A DNA stretch of 64,000 bases from Salinibacter ruber DSM 13855 (GCF_000013045.1 NC_007677.1:3330001-3394000), one strand, 5' to 3'; counted from the stretch's first letter, positions 7,805 to 16,932 are shown. Translations and numbers: made by a program. The notes: generated from the letters alone by a model not told the origin.

Positions 7805-8710
7805 CTACGAGGCGGAGGCGGTCGTCTCTTTTCCGGCGGTGGATGGGCTCCAGGCCAGCAGCGCGAGCACGGCCCCAAACCCGACCAGGGCAAGGAGCAC
7901 GACCGACCCGATCGGCTCGCCGGCCTCGGGGGCCCGCAGGACACGCTCGGCCCCGCCGTAGGGCCAGAGGGCCCGGAGCGCCCCGGCGATAAGCCCCACG
8001 AGCGCCGCCATCATTGCGTCGTGGCGGTGCGTGAGGAGCAGATCGAGCAGTTTCGCGAACGTGCCGAGCCCGACGGCCGCCCCGGCGCAGAACGTGAGCA
8101 CGTACCCCCAGTCGAGCGCATTGACCGCTTCGAGCGTGGGGGCGTAGATGCCGAGCGCCTCCAGCAGGAACGCCCCGCTCACGCCGGGGAGAATCATGGC
8201 ACAAATCGCGATCATGGCCGAGCAGAAGACCCGAATGAGGCTCGGGTCCGACACGGCGAGGGCAGGGAGGCTGGTCAGGAAAAACGCCCCGGCGGCACAG
8301 GCGAGGCCGATGCCCACCCGGAGGCCTGTGACCCGCTCGATGCGACGGGCTGGGATCAGAAGCGACGCGGCCACGAGGCCGAAGAAGAGCCCCCGCATGG
8401 GGGCCGGGTACGCCTCCATCAGGGGCGGAATCACCCGCGCCCCGCCAAGAATGGCGACCCCGATCCCGCCCAGGAGGGGGCCGATGAGGCGCCACGGCAC
8501 CGCGGCCCAGTGTTGCTGGGCGGCCGCGCGGTCGAGGCGTAGCAGCGACAGCCCAAACGACACCGCCGAGCTGAGGGCCCCCACGAGCCGCTCGTAGATG
8601 CCGACGATGAGGGCCATGGTGCCGCCGCTGACGCCCGGAATCACGTCGGCACCGCCCATCAACACGCCGTACAGCACATGGCGGACGAAGGCAAACGGGG
8701 CGCTGGGCAT
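7805..8710 (-). CDS. DUF368 family transporter, probable undecaprenyl-phosphate flippase
   Basis: This 301-residue, multi-spanning membrane protein contains the twin family motif GGADVIPGVSGGTMALIVG near the N-terminus and ICAMILPGVSGAFLLEALG in the middle. That internal repeat is characteristic of DUF368. Members (PopT) were shown in other bacteria to recycle undecaprenyl phosphate across the membrane for cell-wall synthesis; transfer of that role here is by family. About eight or nine hydrophobic helices are visible. It lies between the TPR gene and the OmpA-type lipoprotein, all on the minus strand. Confidence 0.88.
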   Translation of the reverse strand: MPSAPFAFVRHVLYGVLMGGADVIPGVSGGTMALIVGIYERLVGALSSAVSFGLSLLRLDRAAAQQHWAAVPWRLIGPLLGGIGVAILGGARVIPPLMEAYPAPMRGLFFGLVAASLLIPARRIERVTGLRVGIGLACAAGAFFLTSLPALAVSDPSLIRVFCSAMIAICAMILPGVSGAFLLEALGIYAPTLEAVNALDWGYVLTFCAGAAVGLGTFAKLLDLLLTHRHDAMMAALVGLIAGALRALWPYGGAERVLRAPEAGEPIGSVVLLALVGFGAVLALLAWSPSTAGKETTASAS

Positions 8711-8785
8711 GCAGGAGGGCGGATGAGTTCGGCAAGAGACCGCTGGTGCGGACGCGGCACTCGGCGCGACGATCCGGGCCGGGGG

Positions 8786-10195
8786 CTACGAATCGAGATC
8801 GAGAAGCCGCCGGACGCGGTCGTTGTCGTAAAGGGTGGGATAGGCCTTCTGGAACTCCTCCTTCTTCGCGGGATCGAGCCGAAAGGCCGTCTTGAGGGCC
8901 CGAATGCTTTCGTCCGCCCGCCCGAGCGCCAGCAGGGCCTTCGCCTGCCGGAAGTACGTGTTGGCGCTTTTCGGGTCGAGCTCCAGGGCCTGTCGGTACG
9001 CCTCCAGCGCCTCTTCGGGCTGCTCCTTCTCCAGAAGCGTCTCGGCGTAGCCCGTCCAGGCGTGCTCGTTCGACTCGTCGAGCCGCACGGCGTGCTGGTA
9101 AGACTCCAGCGCCTCGTCGAGCTTCCCCACCTTGTACGCGCAGTCGGCCCGCGCCGTCCAGAACTTGGGCACGTTCGCGTCCAGGTTCACGGCGTAGCGG
9201 AAGCACTCAAGCGCCTCTTCGGGGCGCTCGTCCGTGTCGAAGCAGCAGCCGAGGCCGTACCACGCCTCCGGATAGTTCGACTTGAGGTCGAGCGTCTTCT
9301 CGTAGTAGGTGCGCGCGGCGCGGAGGTCGCCCTGCTCCTCGTAGGCGAGCGCAAGGTTGTAGTAGGTCGCCGCATCCGGCCCTTCGAGCTCCAGCACGCG
9401 CTCGTAGCTCTCGACGGCCGCCTCCAGGTCCCCCTGGTTCGCCTCCGCGTTGCCTCGATTGTAGTAGGCGGAGGCAAACTCGTCGTGGATTGCAAGGGCC
9501 ATGTCGTAGCTCTCTACCGCCTCTCCGAAGCGGCCCAGCCGGTTCAGCACAATGCCTCGGTTGTACCACGCGTCTTTCGAGTACGGGTCGATGTCGAGGT
9601 GATTGTCGTACGCCTCCACGCTCTTCTCGTCCTCGCCGAGCCGGTCGTAGCAGTAGCCCAGCTCGTACCAGACCTCCGGGTGCTCCGGATAGACGTCCGC
9701 ACATCGCTGGAAGGCCTCCACGGCCGCCTCCAGTTGCTCGTCCCGTTCCAGCGTTACCCCGAGGTTGAAGAGGGCCTCCCCGTGCAGCGGGTTGATGGAG
9801 AGCGCCTCGTCGTAGGCCTCCAGGGCCTCGTCCACCCGCCCCAGGCTGTCGAGCGTAATCCCGAGATTGATGAGCGTTTCGGTGTCGGTCGGGTTCACGT
9901 CGAGGGCCTGCTCGTAGGCCTCCAGGGCCTCTTCCGGGCGGCCCAAGTTGTTCAGGAGAATGCCGCGCCGCATCCAGGCGTCGGAGGTGTAGGGGTGAAG
10001 CTCGATGAGACGGTCGATGACCTCGAGGGCCGTTTCCATCTCCCCCTCCTCGAAGTAGAACGAGGCAATCTCTTCGAGGTCGCCGGAGTCGAAGTACGCA
10101 GACGGGTCGTTTTCGTACGCGGCCACGAGATCTTCGAGGGGGTCCTCGTGTGGGGAGTCCTCGGAGTCATCGAAGCCGAAGTCGAACGTGTTCAT
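8786..10195 (-). CDS. large TPR-repeat protein
   Basis: The 469-residue acidic protein is made almost entirely of tetratricopeptide repeats. About 12 copies of the 34-residue pattern are visible, with signatures like AWYNRGIVLNRLGRFGEAVE and NPTDTETLINLGITLDSLGR. The first 40 residues are Asp/Glu/Ser-rich and non-repeat. There is no signal peptide or membrane segment, so it is a cytoplasmic scaffold or adaptor of unknown partner. The start at 10195 (MNTFDFGFDD) is chosen because the repeats follow at once; the frame extends upstream into sequence with no repeat character. Confidence 0.88.
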   Translation of the reverse strand: MNTFDFGFDDSEDSPHEDPLEDLVAAYENDPSAYFDSGDLEEIASFYFEEGEMETALEVIDRLIELHPYTSDAWMRRGILLNNLGRPEEALEAYEQALDVNPTDTETLINLGITLDSLGRVDEALEAYDEALSINPLHGEALFNLGVTLERDEQLEAAVEAFQRCADVYPEHPEVWYELGYCYDRLGEDEKSVEAYDNHLDIDPYSKDAWYNRGIVLNRLGRFGEAVESYDMALAIHDEFASAYYNRGNAEANQGDLEAAVESYERVLELEGPDAATYYNLALAYEEQGDLRAARTYYEKTLDLKSNYPEAWYGLGCCFDTDERPEEALECFRYAVNLDANVPKFWTARADCAYKVGKLDEALESYQHAVRLDESNEHAWTGYAETLLEKEQPEEALEAYRQALELDPKSANTYFRQAKALLALGRADESIRALKTAFRLDPAKKEEFQKAYPTLYDNDRVRRLLDLDS

Positions 10196-10393
10196 ACCAC
10201 ACCAGTACGTGAGTGAGGAGTGCGCACGGTTGTCACCGAATCGTCGTGCCGACGGTCCCGGCCGGCATTCGCTCCCAAAGTATAACGCCTCCGCGGAGGA
10301 ACATCCAAAGAGAGCGCCTGCACGGGACGGCCGGCCGTCGCGGGGCGGGCGCCCGCCGGGCACCGAATTGATTCTCATGCTCTTGGGGTCCCC

Positions 10394-11059
10394 ATGCTGC
10401 TTCTCACATTCGAAGGCATTGACGGAAGCGGAAAGAGCACGCAGGCCCACCGGCTCAACGAGCACCTGCAGGAGCGCGGGCACAAAACCCTTCTCGTCCG
10501 CGAGCCCGGCGGCACCGAGTTGTCCGAGCAGGTCCGCTCCGTTCTGTTGGAGCCTGCCCTAAACGTCCATCCGATGGCAGAGTTGCTTCTGTTCTCGGCC
10601 GCCCGGACCCAGCTTGTGACCGAGCGCATCCGGCCGGCGTTGGAGGCGGGGCGGATTGTCATCTGCGATCGCTTCTACGACTCGACCACGGCCTATCAGG
10701 GGGCCGGCCGCAACGTCGCCGATCCGGAGTGGCTGCAGTCCTTTCACCGTCGCGTGACGGACGGCCTCGTGCCCGACCGCACCTACCTCGTAGAACTCGA
10801 CCCCGAGACCGCCCGTGCCCGGCGCACCGAGGGCAACGACGCGGCCGGCGACCGCATGGAGGCGGAGGACGAGGCGTTTTATCACCGCGTTGCGGCGGCC
10901 TACGACACGCTCGCCGACGAGCATTCCGCCCGCATTCATCGGCTCGACGGGCACCGGTCGATCGAGGCCCTGCACGCCGAAATTCGGGGCGACGTGGAGG
11001 CGCTGCTGGACGCCCCCCCCGGAACCCCCCACGCCGCCACCGGTTCGTCTGACCCGTGA
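10394..11059 (+). CDS. tmk: thymidylate kinase
   Basis: The 221-residue product phosphorylates dTMP to dTDP. The P-loop FEGIDGSGKST (residues 6-16), REPGGTELSEQVR, the DR(Y/F) motif CDRFYDSTTAYQGAGR and the YLVELDPETA strand are all present. The length is normal, with a slightly long acidic C-terminal tail. It is followed after 88 bp by the Fur-family gene on the same strand. Confidence 0.95.
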   Translation: MLLLTFEGIDGSGKSTQAHRLNEHLQERGHKTLLVREPGGTELSEQVRSVLLEPALNVHPMAELLLFSAARTQLVTERIRPALEAGRIVICDRFYDSTTAYQGAGRNVADPEWLQSFHRRVTDGLVPDRTYLVELDPETARARRTEGNDAAGDRMEAEDEAFYHRVAAAYDTLADEHSARIHRLDGHRSIEALHAEIRGDVEALLDAPPGTPHAATGSSDP

Positions 11060-11147
11060 GCAGGCCGGTCGTATCGGGGGTGCATCTGCTCTCTCGCCCG
11101 CACAACCCGACGCCCCCGTTGCTGTCGAACACAGGCCCACCAGTGGC

Positions 11148-11690
11148 ATGTCGACCCTTCCCCAACAGAAGATCGACGAGGTTCGCTCCATCTTCCAGGC
11201 CTTCCTCAAAAAGCGCAACAAGCGACAGACGCCCGAGCGCTTTGCCGTCCTGGAAGAGATCTACCAGACGGAAGACCACATCGACGCCGACGAGCTGTAC
11301 GTTCGGCTCAAGCAGGACGGGACCGAGGTGAGCCGGGCCACGGTCTACAATACCCTGGAGTTACTGCTGGAGTGCGACCTCGTGGTGCGTCACCAGTTCG
11401 GGAAGAACCAGGCCAAGTACGAGCGGGCCTACAGCTACTGGCAGCACGACCACCTCATCTGCATGGACTGCAATGAGCTGTTCGAGTTCTGCGACCCGCG
11501 GCTGCAGAGCATTCAGGAGATGGTGGCCGACATCTACGAGTTTGAGATTAAGCACCACTCCCTGAACATGTACGGCCACTGCATCCGCGAGAACTGCCCG
11601 AACCGGGCCGAAGACTCGGACCGCGACGAGGCGGACTCCGCCGACAAAACGACTGCAAAGAAGGCCGCGACGAACGAGGCAGAGTCGTAA
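11148..11690 (+). CDS. fur: Fur-family metalloregulator
   Basis: The 180-residue protein has an N-terminal winged helix (residues 8-90, with RQTPERFAVLEEIYQTEDHI and SRATVYNTLELLLECDLV). The dimerisation/metal domain follows, with HDHLICMDCNELFEFC and a later HCIRENC supplying Cys pairs for structural zinc. The Ala/Lys/Asp-rich C-terminal tail (about 30 residues) is unusual. Fur proteins repress iron-uptake genes; Zur or PerR function cannot be excluded from sequence. The ATG at 11148 gives a standard Fur N-terminus; the open frame extends upstream into the tmk gene. A heme-uptake operon lies about 30 kb away and could be a target. Confidence 0.88.
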   Translation: MSTLPQQKIDEVRSIFQAFLKKRNKRQTPERFAVLEEIYQTEDHIDADELYVRLKQDGTEVSRATVYNTLELLLECDLVVRHQFGKNQAKYERAYSYWQHDHLICMDCNELFEFCDPRLQSIQEMVADIYEFEIKHHSLNMYGHCIRENCPNRAEDSDRDEADSADKTTAKKAATNEAES

Positions 11691-11890
11691 ACGGCCTGTT
11701 CTTCTGCTGCCCTGAGCAAACGCCTTCACGCGTTCAGAAAGACGTCTGCAGGTCCGGGGCGCCCGCTCCGCGAAGCCCCTCCTCTCCGTCCCCGAGAATC
11801 CCCCAACACCTTTCCGGCGCGTCGCCGCCACTCCCCGGTGGCGGACAGCAAGAACGAGTCCGCTCTTCGGAATCCGCGTCGCCCGTCCGT

Positions 11891-12487
11891 CTAGCAGGAA
11901 CGTGTCTGCTCGGAGCGGGCAAACATGACTTCGTCGCCCGAGTCTACCGGTTCGTCCCGTAGGTCCACCGTCGCGAGCACGTACGGGGACGTAAGTGCCT
12001 GTGTAACCACACACGCGTCGCCCGGCTCGATCCTGGTATACTCGACACGCATCGTGCCCTGGTCCTCGTTGGCCATCACCCGGTCAATGTCGACCGAATA
12101 CCCGCCGGTGGACCGTTCGCCCAGCACCACGCCCACAACTATCTGCGTCTCAAAATCGACCTGAGGCGGATCTGGGAGGGCATCTCCGCCCGCGCTGGTC
12201 GATCCGCCGTGCAACTCCGCCCAGAAGGCGGCGAGTTCGTCTTCGCTCCGAAGGACAACCTGTGTGCCCTCGACGATCTTGCCGTACGTTCCCTTGTCGA
12301 GCTCTTCGGTATCCACGGCCCCGGTCGCAACCGTTTGCGTTTCTACTTCGGTGTTGAAGCTCGTCTCGTCGGTCGGGTCGGACCCTACGCTGTTGCATCC
12401 TCCCATCAGTAGGAACAACATTCCCAAAACGAGAGGGGCCTGCAGAAGGGTCCATCGTCCAGTTCGAGGAGCGCCGTCGTGTTGCAT
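11891..12487 (-). CDS. PrcB-domain lipoprotein
   Basis: The 198-residue product has a lipoprotein signal with LLMGGC (Cys about 31), a short acidic linker, then a domain with LRSEDELAAFWAELHGG, PPQVDFETQIVVGVVLGER, STGGYSVDIDRV and CVVTQALTSPYVLATV. This is the pattern of the PrcB C-terminal domain (first named for a Treponema protease-complex subunit). No protease gene is adjacent. It probably sits in the outer or inner membrane facing the periplasm. Function is unknown beyond the family name. It is convergent with the fur gene, about 200 bp away. Confidence 0.72.
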   Translation of the reverse strand: MQHDGAPRTGRWTLLQAPLVLGMLFLLMGGCNSVGSDPTDETSFNTEVETQTVATGAVDTEELDKGTYGKIVEGTQVVLRSEDELAAFWAELHGGSTSAGGDALPDPPQVDFETQIVVGVVLGERSTGGYSVDIDRVMANEDQGTMRVEYTRIEPGDACVVTQALTSPYVLATVDLRDEPVDSGDEVMFARSEQTRSC

Positions 12488-13379
12488 CGTGGGAAGGGGA
12501 GGTTGGGAAAAAGGCCTCGATTGTCTCTGTGCATCCGTGTATCCTTACACGCACCCGTTCCCCTGACACACAGTTGAGGGCTTGTCGGCCTCGTGTCCTC
12601 AATTCCGCGCGCCCCCTACACTCGACCCCCCCCGTACTATGAGTGGGATTTCAGTCCAGAGCCTCGTCGTCTCCCTCGTGATCGTCGCGGCGGGATGCCT
12701 GGGGGCGTACCTGTTATTTCGTGCCATCCAGTGGCTAAGTCGACGGGCCGACCGGGGACGGTACCAGATCGACGGCATGCTCCTCCGGATTTTCGGCCCT
12801 CCGATCAGCGTGCTCGTCGGCTTCGGCTCGGTGACCTACGCCCTGTACCGCCTCCCCCAGGTGCGCGAGCAGTTTAGCCAATGGGACGGCGCCCAGCGCG
12901 CCCTGTTCGTCCTCACGGGCACCTGGATCCTGGCCAGCCTGGTCAAAAACCTGATCCGCGAATACGGGCTGCCCCTCGCCAGCCGGACCGACACGGACGT
13001 CGACGAGCGCGTGGTCCGGCTACTGGACCTGACGGCGATCTACGTGATCTGGATTGGGGGCGTTCTGATCGCGCTGCGGGAGCTGGGCATTGAGGTGACC
13101 GCCTTCCTCGCCTCCCTGGGCATTGCCGGGCTGGCCGTGGCCCTCGCCGCCAAAACGATCCTCTCGAACGTGCTCGCGGGCGTTACCCTCACGGCCGATC
13201 GCAATTTTCGGGTCGGGGACCGGATCGAGGTGGGCGACTATATCGGAGACGTGCTGGCGATCAACCTCCACAAGACCGTCATCCGCACCCGCAGCAACGA
13301 GATCGTGATGATCCCCAACGACGTGCTCGGGACGGAAGTCATCGTCAACCACATGCTCCCCGAGCACAAAACCCGAATC

Positions 13380-13387
13380 GAATTGAC
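13380..13387. repeat. target-site duplication, left copy (GAATTGAC)
   Basis: GAATTGAC immediately precedes the IS left end. An identical copy lies at 14196-14203 directly after the right end. Deleting one copy plus the element restores the mscS frame. Confidence 0.93.
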
Positions 13388-13402
13388 GGTAGCGGATAGA
13401 TG

Positions 13403-13879
13403 TTAAGTGATGGCTTCGTTGTACCACTCCACGAACAGTTTCGTCGTCAGATGGAGCATCCGTTCTGACTCGGAGGCCGCTCGCGTCCGGCGGACATACC
13501 GGGCCAGCTTCTGGCGCAGTCGCCCGAAGAATCTTTCCACGTGGGCCATCTCACCACTGGACTTTCCGACCTGCCGGTGGCTGGGGTCGCCCGCAAACAC
13601 TGGGCGATAGGACTTCCAGAAGTCGCTGAAGCTTCTGCCCTGACGGTATTCCTCCGGAATCCGGCTCCAGAGCCGAGCACAGGTTCTGGCCGAACGGTCT
13701 CCGATCACAAATGCCACGACCTGCCGGGTTCTCCGGCACAGAGCAACCCACAGCCACCGTTTATTCGCCCGCTCTCGGACATACGTCCAGCATTCATCGA
13801 GTTCAAGGACATCGCCTTCCTCAGCAGGCCGGAGCCCTTCGGCTACTGAATCGGATTCTCGTCCCTTTTTTTGAGCCAC
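13403..13879 (-). CDS. insB: IS1-type InsB (transposase catalytic part)
   Basis: This frame encodes the DDE catalytic region: ELDECWTYV (first Asp), then VFAGDP and HVERFFGRLRQKLARYVRRT (Glu region), ending KLFVEWYNEAIT. It overlaps insA by 37 bp in the -1 frame and has only a GTG in the overlap as start. It is therefore probably made as an InsAB' fusion by -1 frameshifting at the A7 run, as in E. coli IS1, rather than translated alone. Confidence 0.9.
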   Translation of the reverse strand: MAQKKGRESDSVAEGLRPAEEGDVLELDECWTYVRERANKRWLWVALCRRTRQVVAFVIGDRSARTCARLWSRIPEEYRQGRSFSDFWKSYRPVFAGDPSHRQVGKSSGEMAHVERFFGRLRQKLARYVRRTRAASESERMLHLTTKLFVEWYNEAIT

Positions 13880-14121
13880 CGGGTCAATGTATTGCGGCTG
13901 ATGCCGAATATCCGGCTGATTGCCCGCTTTGACCCGCGCTCGCGGTAAGCACGGAGGATTTTCTCTTTCTCCTCCTCGGAGTAGCCTCGCGGCTCTGGAT
14001 CGAGAACCTTGTGCGCTCCACAGTCCTTGCAGTGATACTGCTGAGAGCCGCTAGCGCTGTGTCCGTTTTTGACGATGTTCGAGGAGCCACACTCTCTACA
14101 CTCGTAAGTCTCTTTGATCAT
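13843..14121 (-). CDS. insA: IS1-type InsA (zinc-finger/HTH DNA-binding protein)
   Basis: The 92-residue product opens with a four-cysteine zinc ribbon (YECRECGSSN and YHCKDCGAH), then a helix-turn-helix: EEEKEKILRAYRERGSKRAI and FGISRNTLTRWLKK. In IS1, InsA binds the ends and represses transposition, and is also the N-terminal part of the InsAB' transposase. It ends seven codons after an A7 run inside the overlap with insB. Confidence 0.9.
   Translation of the reverse strand: MIKETYECRECGSSNIVKNGHSASGSQQYHCKDCGAHKVLDPEPRGYSEEEKEKILRAYRERGSKRAISRIFGISRNTLTRWLKKRDENPIQ
13866..13872 (-). other. A7 slippery run for -1 frameshift between insA and insB
   Basis: On the minus strand, CTC AAA AAA AGG in the insA frame becomes AAA AAG GGA after a one-base backward slip, giving the fusion LTRWLKKKGRESDS. 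Seven consecutive A residues in the short overlap match the expected position of the IS1 frameshift site. Function is inferred. Confidence 0.7.
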
Positions 14122-14195
14122 CGGATAGACCAGGCTGGTGGGCCAGACGCGACGCAGTTCAAACAGAAAGACTCACTACTTGTTGAGCCGCTACC

Positions 14196-14203
14196 GAATT
14201 GAC
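14196..14203. repeat. target-site duplication, right copy (GAATTGAC)
   Basis: Second copy of the 8-bp direct repeat flanking the IS1-type element; identical to 13380-13387, which suggests a recent insertion. Confidence 0.93.
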
Positions 14204-14529
14204 AATTGGGGTGGCCTACGGGACAAACCTGGACCGGGCCACGTCGCTCCTCCACGACATTCTTCGGGGGACCGACCGCATTCTTCAGGCCCCGGCCCCG
14301 GAGGTGAACGTGGCGTCGCTCGGGGACCACGCCGTCGTTCTGCAGGTGCTTCTCTGGATCGACGCCCCCCGCGGAAAGCGGGCCGTCCGCGACGACGTGT
14401 ATCGGCGGGCCCTGTCCCGGTTTGCCGAGGCGGGCATCGACATTCCGTTTCCCCAGCGCGTGGTCCGGATCACCGAGGGGGCCGGCCCCGTCGATGGCCC
14501 CTGAACGGGACGGACGCACGCGTCGGCAC

Positions 14530-15495
14530 TCAGTCGCGGGCGGGAGCGGTCGTGGCCTCTACCTCCGCCCGAAAGTACTCCAGCGTGCGCCGGAGGCCCT
14601 CCCGGCGGTCCACCTCCGGCGTCCACCCGAGCTCTTCCCTGGCCCGCGAGATGTCCGGCTGGCGCACCTGCGGGTCGTCGGACGGGAGGGGCTCGTAGGT
14701 GATGTCGCTGTCCGAATCGGTCACCTCGATGATCTCTTCGGCAAACTCTTTGATCGTGATCTCGTCGGGGTTTCCGATGTTGACCGGGTCGGTCGCGTCG
14801 CTCATGAGAAGCCGGTAGAGGCCCTCCACGAGGTCGTCGACGTAGCAGAACGCGCGCGTCTGGCTGCCGTCGCCGTAGACGGTGAGGGGATCGCCCCGGA
14901 GCGCCTGCGACATGAAGTTGGGCAGGGCCCGGCCGTCGTCGATGCGCATCCGCGGGCCGTACGTGTTGAAGATCCGCGCGATGCGGGTCTCGACCCCGTG
15001 GTACCGGTGGTAGGCCATCGTGAGCGCCTCCCCAAACCGTTTGGCCTCGTCGTACACCCCGCGCTTGCCCACCGGATTCACGTTGCCCCAGTAGTCCTCC
15101 GACTGCGGATGGACCTGCGGGTCGCCGTACACCTCGCTCGTGGACGCGATCAACAGGCGCGCGTCTTTCGCCTTAGCGAGGCCCAGGGCCTTGTGGGTGC
15201 CGAGGGCCCCGACCTTTAACGTCTGGATCGGGTACTGCAGGTAGTCGTCCGGCGCGGCGGGGCTCGCGAAGTGCAGGACGTAGTCGAGCTCGCCGTTGAC
15301 GTGGAGGTAGTCGGTCACGTCGTACTCGACGAACCGGAAGCGGTCCTGTCCGAGCTCAAACAGGTGCTCGATGTTTTCGGTGTCGCCCGTAATGAGGTTG
15401 TCCATGCAGATCACCGAGTGGCCCTCCTCGATGAAGCGGTCGCAGAGATGGGAGCCGAGGAAGCCGGCGCCGCCAGTGATAAGGGTGCGGGGCAT
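14530..15495 (-). CDS. UDP-glucuronate decarboxylase (UDP-xylose synthase) type sugar-nucleotide enzyme
   Basis: The 321-residue short-chain dehydrogenase/reductase has the NAD-binding loop [15 protein letters not shown] (residues 4-18), [21 protein letters not shown], the catalytic Ser region STSEVYGDP, the YxxxK motif YDEAKRFGE, and [10 protein letters not shown]. The [13 protein letters not shown] segment is typical of UDP-xylose synthases rather than glucose dehydratases. The reaction is oxidative decarboxylation of UDP-glucuronate to UDP-xylose. It lies 48 bp downstream of a UDP-glucose dehydrogenase, which supplies the substrate, so the two form a pathway pair. ATG at 15495 is preferred; a GTG six codons upstream is possible. 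Confidence 0.9.
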   Translation of the reverse strand: MPRTLITGGAGFLGSHLCDRFIEEGHSVICMDNLITGDTENIEHLFELGQDRFRFVEYDVTDYLHVNGELDYVLHFASPAAPDDYLQYPIQTLKVGALGTHKALGLAKAKDARLLIASTSEVYGDPQVHPQSEDYWGNVNPVGKRGVYDEAKRFGEALTMAYHRYHGVETRIARIFNTYGPRMRIDDGRALPNFMSQALRGDPLTVYGDGSQTRAFCYVDDLVEGLYRLLMSDATDPVNIGNPDEITIKEFAEEIIEVTDSDSDITYEPLPSDDPQVRQPDISRAREELGWTPEVDRREGLRRTLEYFRAEVEATTAPARD

Positions 15496-15543
15496 GAGCG
15501 TTGGCGTAGACACGTGGAAAAGAGAACGCGGGGCGCGCGGTGC

Positions 15544-16932
15544 TTACGGCTGCCCGTTTTCGACAATGGCCGCCTCGATGGCCTCCTGATTGGTCTCCGG
15601 CGCGTAGCTCGGCCGCCCGATGCTGTGGTACTCGAAGCCCATCTCGGCCATCCGGGCGGGATCGTACAGGTTGCGCCCGTCGAGCACGAGCGGGTTCTCC
15701 AGGTGCTCCCGCACCGCGCCCAGGTCCGGCCGGCGAAACTCGTGCCACTCGGTACAAATCAAGAGCGACTCGGCCCCCTCAACCGCCTCGTACATGCCGT
15801 CGGCATACGCGATCTGGTCACCGAACGTCTCTTTCGTCGTCTCGATGGCTTCGGGGTCGTACCCCACCACGTCGGCGCCCCTCTCCAGGAGATAATCGAT
15901 GATGACGTGCGAGGGCGCCTCTCGGGTGTCGTCGGTGCCGGGCTTGAACGACAGGCCCCAGACGGCAATCCGCCGCCCGTCCAGGTCGCCGTCGAAGTAG
16001 TCCTCCACCTGCTCGGCCAGGCGCCGCCGCTGCTGGTCGTTTACGTCGAGGACGGCGTCCAGGATTTGGAAGTCGTACCCTTTCTCCCGGCCCTTCCGGG
16101 CGAGGGCCTGCACGTCCTTCGGGAAGCAACTGCCCCCAAAGCCGATGCCGGCGTACAGAAAGTGCGGCCCAATGCGGTGGTCCTTGCTGATGCCGAGGCG
16201 CACCTTGTCCACGTTGGCCCCGACCCGTTCGCAGACGTTCGCGATTTCGTTCATGAACGAGATGCGCGTGGCCAGGAGCGAGTTGGCCGCGTACTTAATC
16301 ATTTCCGCCGAACGACGGTCGACGACGAGGACGGGGTTCCCCTGCCGCACGAACGGCTCGTAGAGCCGCTTCATCGTCTCGGCGGCCCGGTCGCTCTCCG
16401 TCCCAATCACGACCCGATCCGGCTTCAGGAAATCGTCCACCGCGGATCCCTCCCGCAGAAACTCAGGATTGGAGACAACGTCCACCTCCCCGCCAATGTC
16501 GAGGCCGCGATCCGCGAATGCCTCTTCCACCCGATCGCCGGTGCCCACCGGCACGGTGCTCTTGTTGACGACAATTCGGTGCTCCGGGTCGTCCGCCTCC
16601 ACGAGCAGATCGGCCACGTCGCCCGCCGCGTCCAACACGTACGAGAGATCGGCCGAGCCGTCCTCCCCCGGCGGCGTCGGAAGGGCAAAAAACACGATCT
16701 TCGAGCCCGCGATTCCCTCCGCCAAATCCGTCGTGAAGCGGAGACGGTCCTCCGCTCGCGCCCGCTCGAAGTACCGATCCAGGTCGGGCTCGTAGATGGG
16801 AATCTCACCGTCGGAGAGCTGGGCAACTTTCTCCTCGTCGACGTCAACACACGTGACGTCGTGGCCCATTTCCGCGAAGCAGGTGCCCGAGACGAGGCCA
16901 ACGTACCCGGTGCCGATAACTGTGATGTCCAT
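15544..16932 (-). CDS. ugd: UDP-glucose 6-dehydrogenase
   Basis: The 462-residue enzyme oxidises UDP-glucose to UDP-glucuronate with two NAD+. It opens with the Rossmann motif ITVIGTGYVGLVSGTCFAEMG and contains NKSTVPVGTGDRV, SNPEFLREGSAVDDF, the hinge helix region YAANSLLATRISFMNE, the catalytic Cys motif GIGFGGSCFPKDV and AVWGLSFKPGTDDTREAPS. The length is normal for the family. It is the first gene of a two-gene minus-strand unit with the UDP-xylose synthase, supplying sugar nucleotides for polysaccharide or surface glycan. The open frame extends upstream, but the Rossmann start fixes ATG at 16932. Confidence 0.95.
   Translation of the reverse strand: MDITVIGTGYVGLVSGTCFAEMGHDVTCVDVDEEKVAQLSDGEIPIYEPDLDRYFERARAEDRLRFTTDLAEGIAGSKIVFFALPTPPGEDGSADLSYVLDAAGDVADLLVEADDPEHRIVVNKSTVPVGTGDRVEEAFADRGLDIGGEVDVVSNPEFLREGSAVDDFLKPDRVVIGTESDRAAETMKRLYEPFVRQGNPVLVVDRRSAEMIKYAANSLLATRISFMNEIANVCERVGANVDKVRLGISKDHRIGPHFLYAGIGFGGSCFPKDVQALARKGREKGYDFQILDAVLDVNDQQRRRLAEQVEDYFDGDLDGRRIAVWGLSFKPGTDDTREAPSHVIIDYLLERGADVVGYDPEAIETTKETFGDQIAYADGMYEAVEGAESLLICTEWHEFRRPDLGAVREHLENPLVLDGRNLYDPARMAEMGFEYHSIGRPSYAPETNQEAIEAAIVENGQP

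Larger units (their letters stand above)
13388..14195 (-). mobile_element. IS1-family insertion sequence, about 808 bp
   Basis: Terminal inverted repeats of about 23 bp begin GGTAGCGG at both ends (left 13388, right reading inward from 14195) and match at roughly 15 positions, including an inner AGTGA. Two overlapping frames on the minus strand encode InsA and InsB. The element is flanked by the direct repeat GAATTGAC. Size, gene arrangement and target-duplication length all fit the IS1 family (typically 700-800 bp, 8-9 bp duplications). It appears complete. Confidence 0.92.
12639..14504 (+). pseudogene. mechanosensitive ion channel MscS-type gene, split by an IS1 insertion
   Basis: The first part (12639-13387) encodes two to three N-terminal membrane helices and the pore helix and beta domain of a small-conductance mechanosensitive channel, seen as AFLASLGIAGLAVALAAKTI and FRVGDRIEVGDYIGDV. 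An IS1-type element follows. The C-terminal domain resumes after it (14204-14504). Removing the element and one 8-bp target copy joins 749 + 301 = 1050 nt into one frame of 349 residues, restoring RIELTIGVAYGTNLDR across the junction. The truncated reading frame now ends at 13406 after a few IS-derived codons. The channel is therefore probably inactive in this strain, although the truncated product keeps the pore region. Confidence 0.9.
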
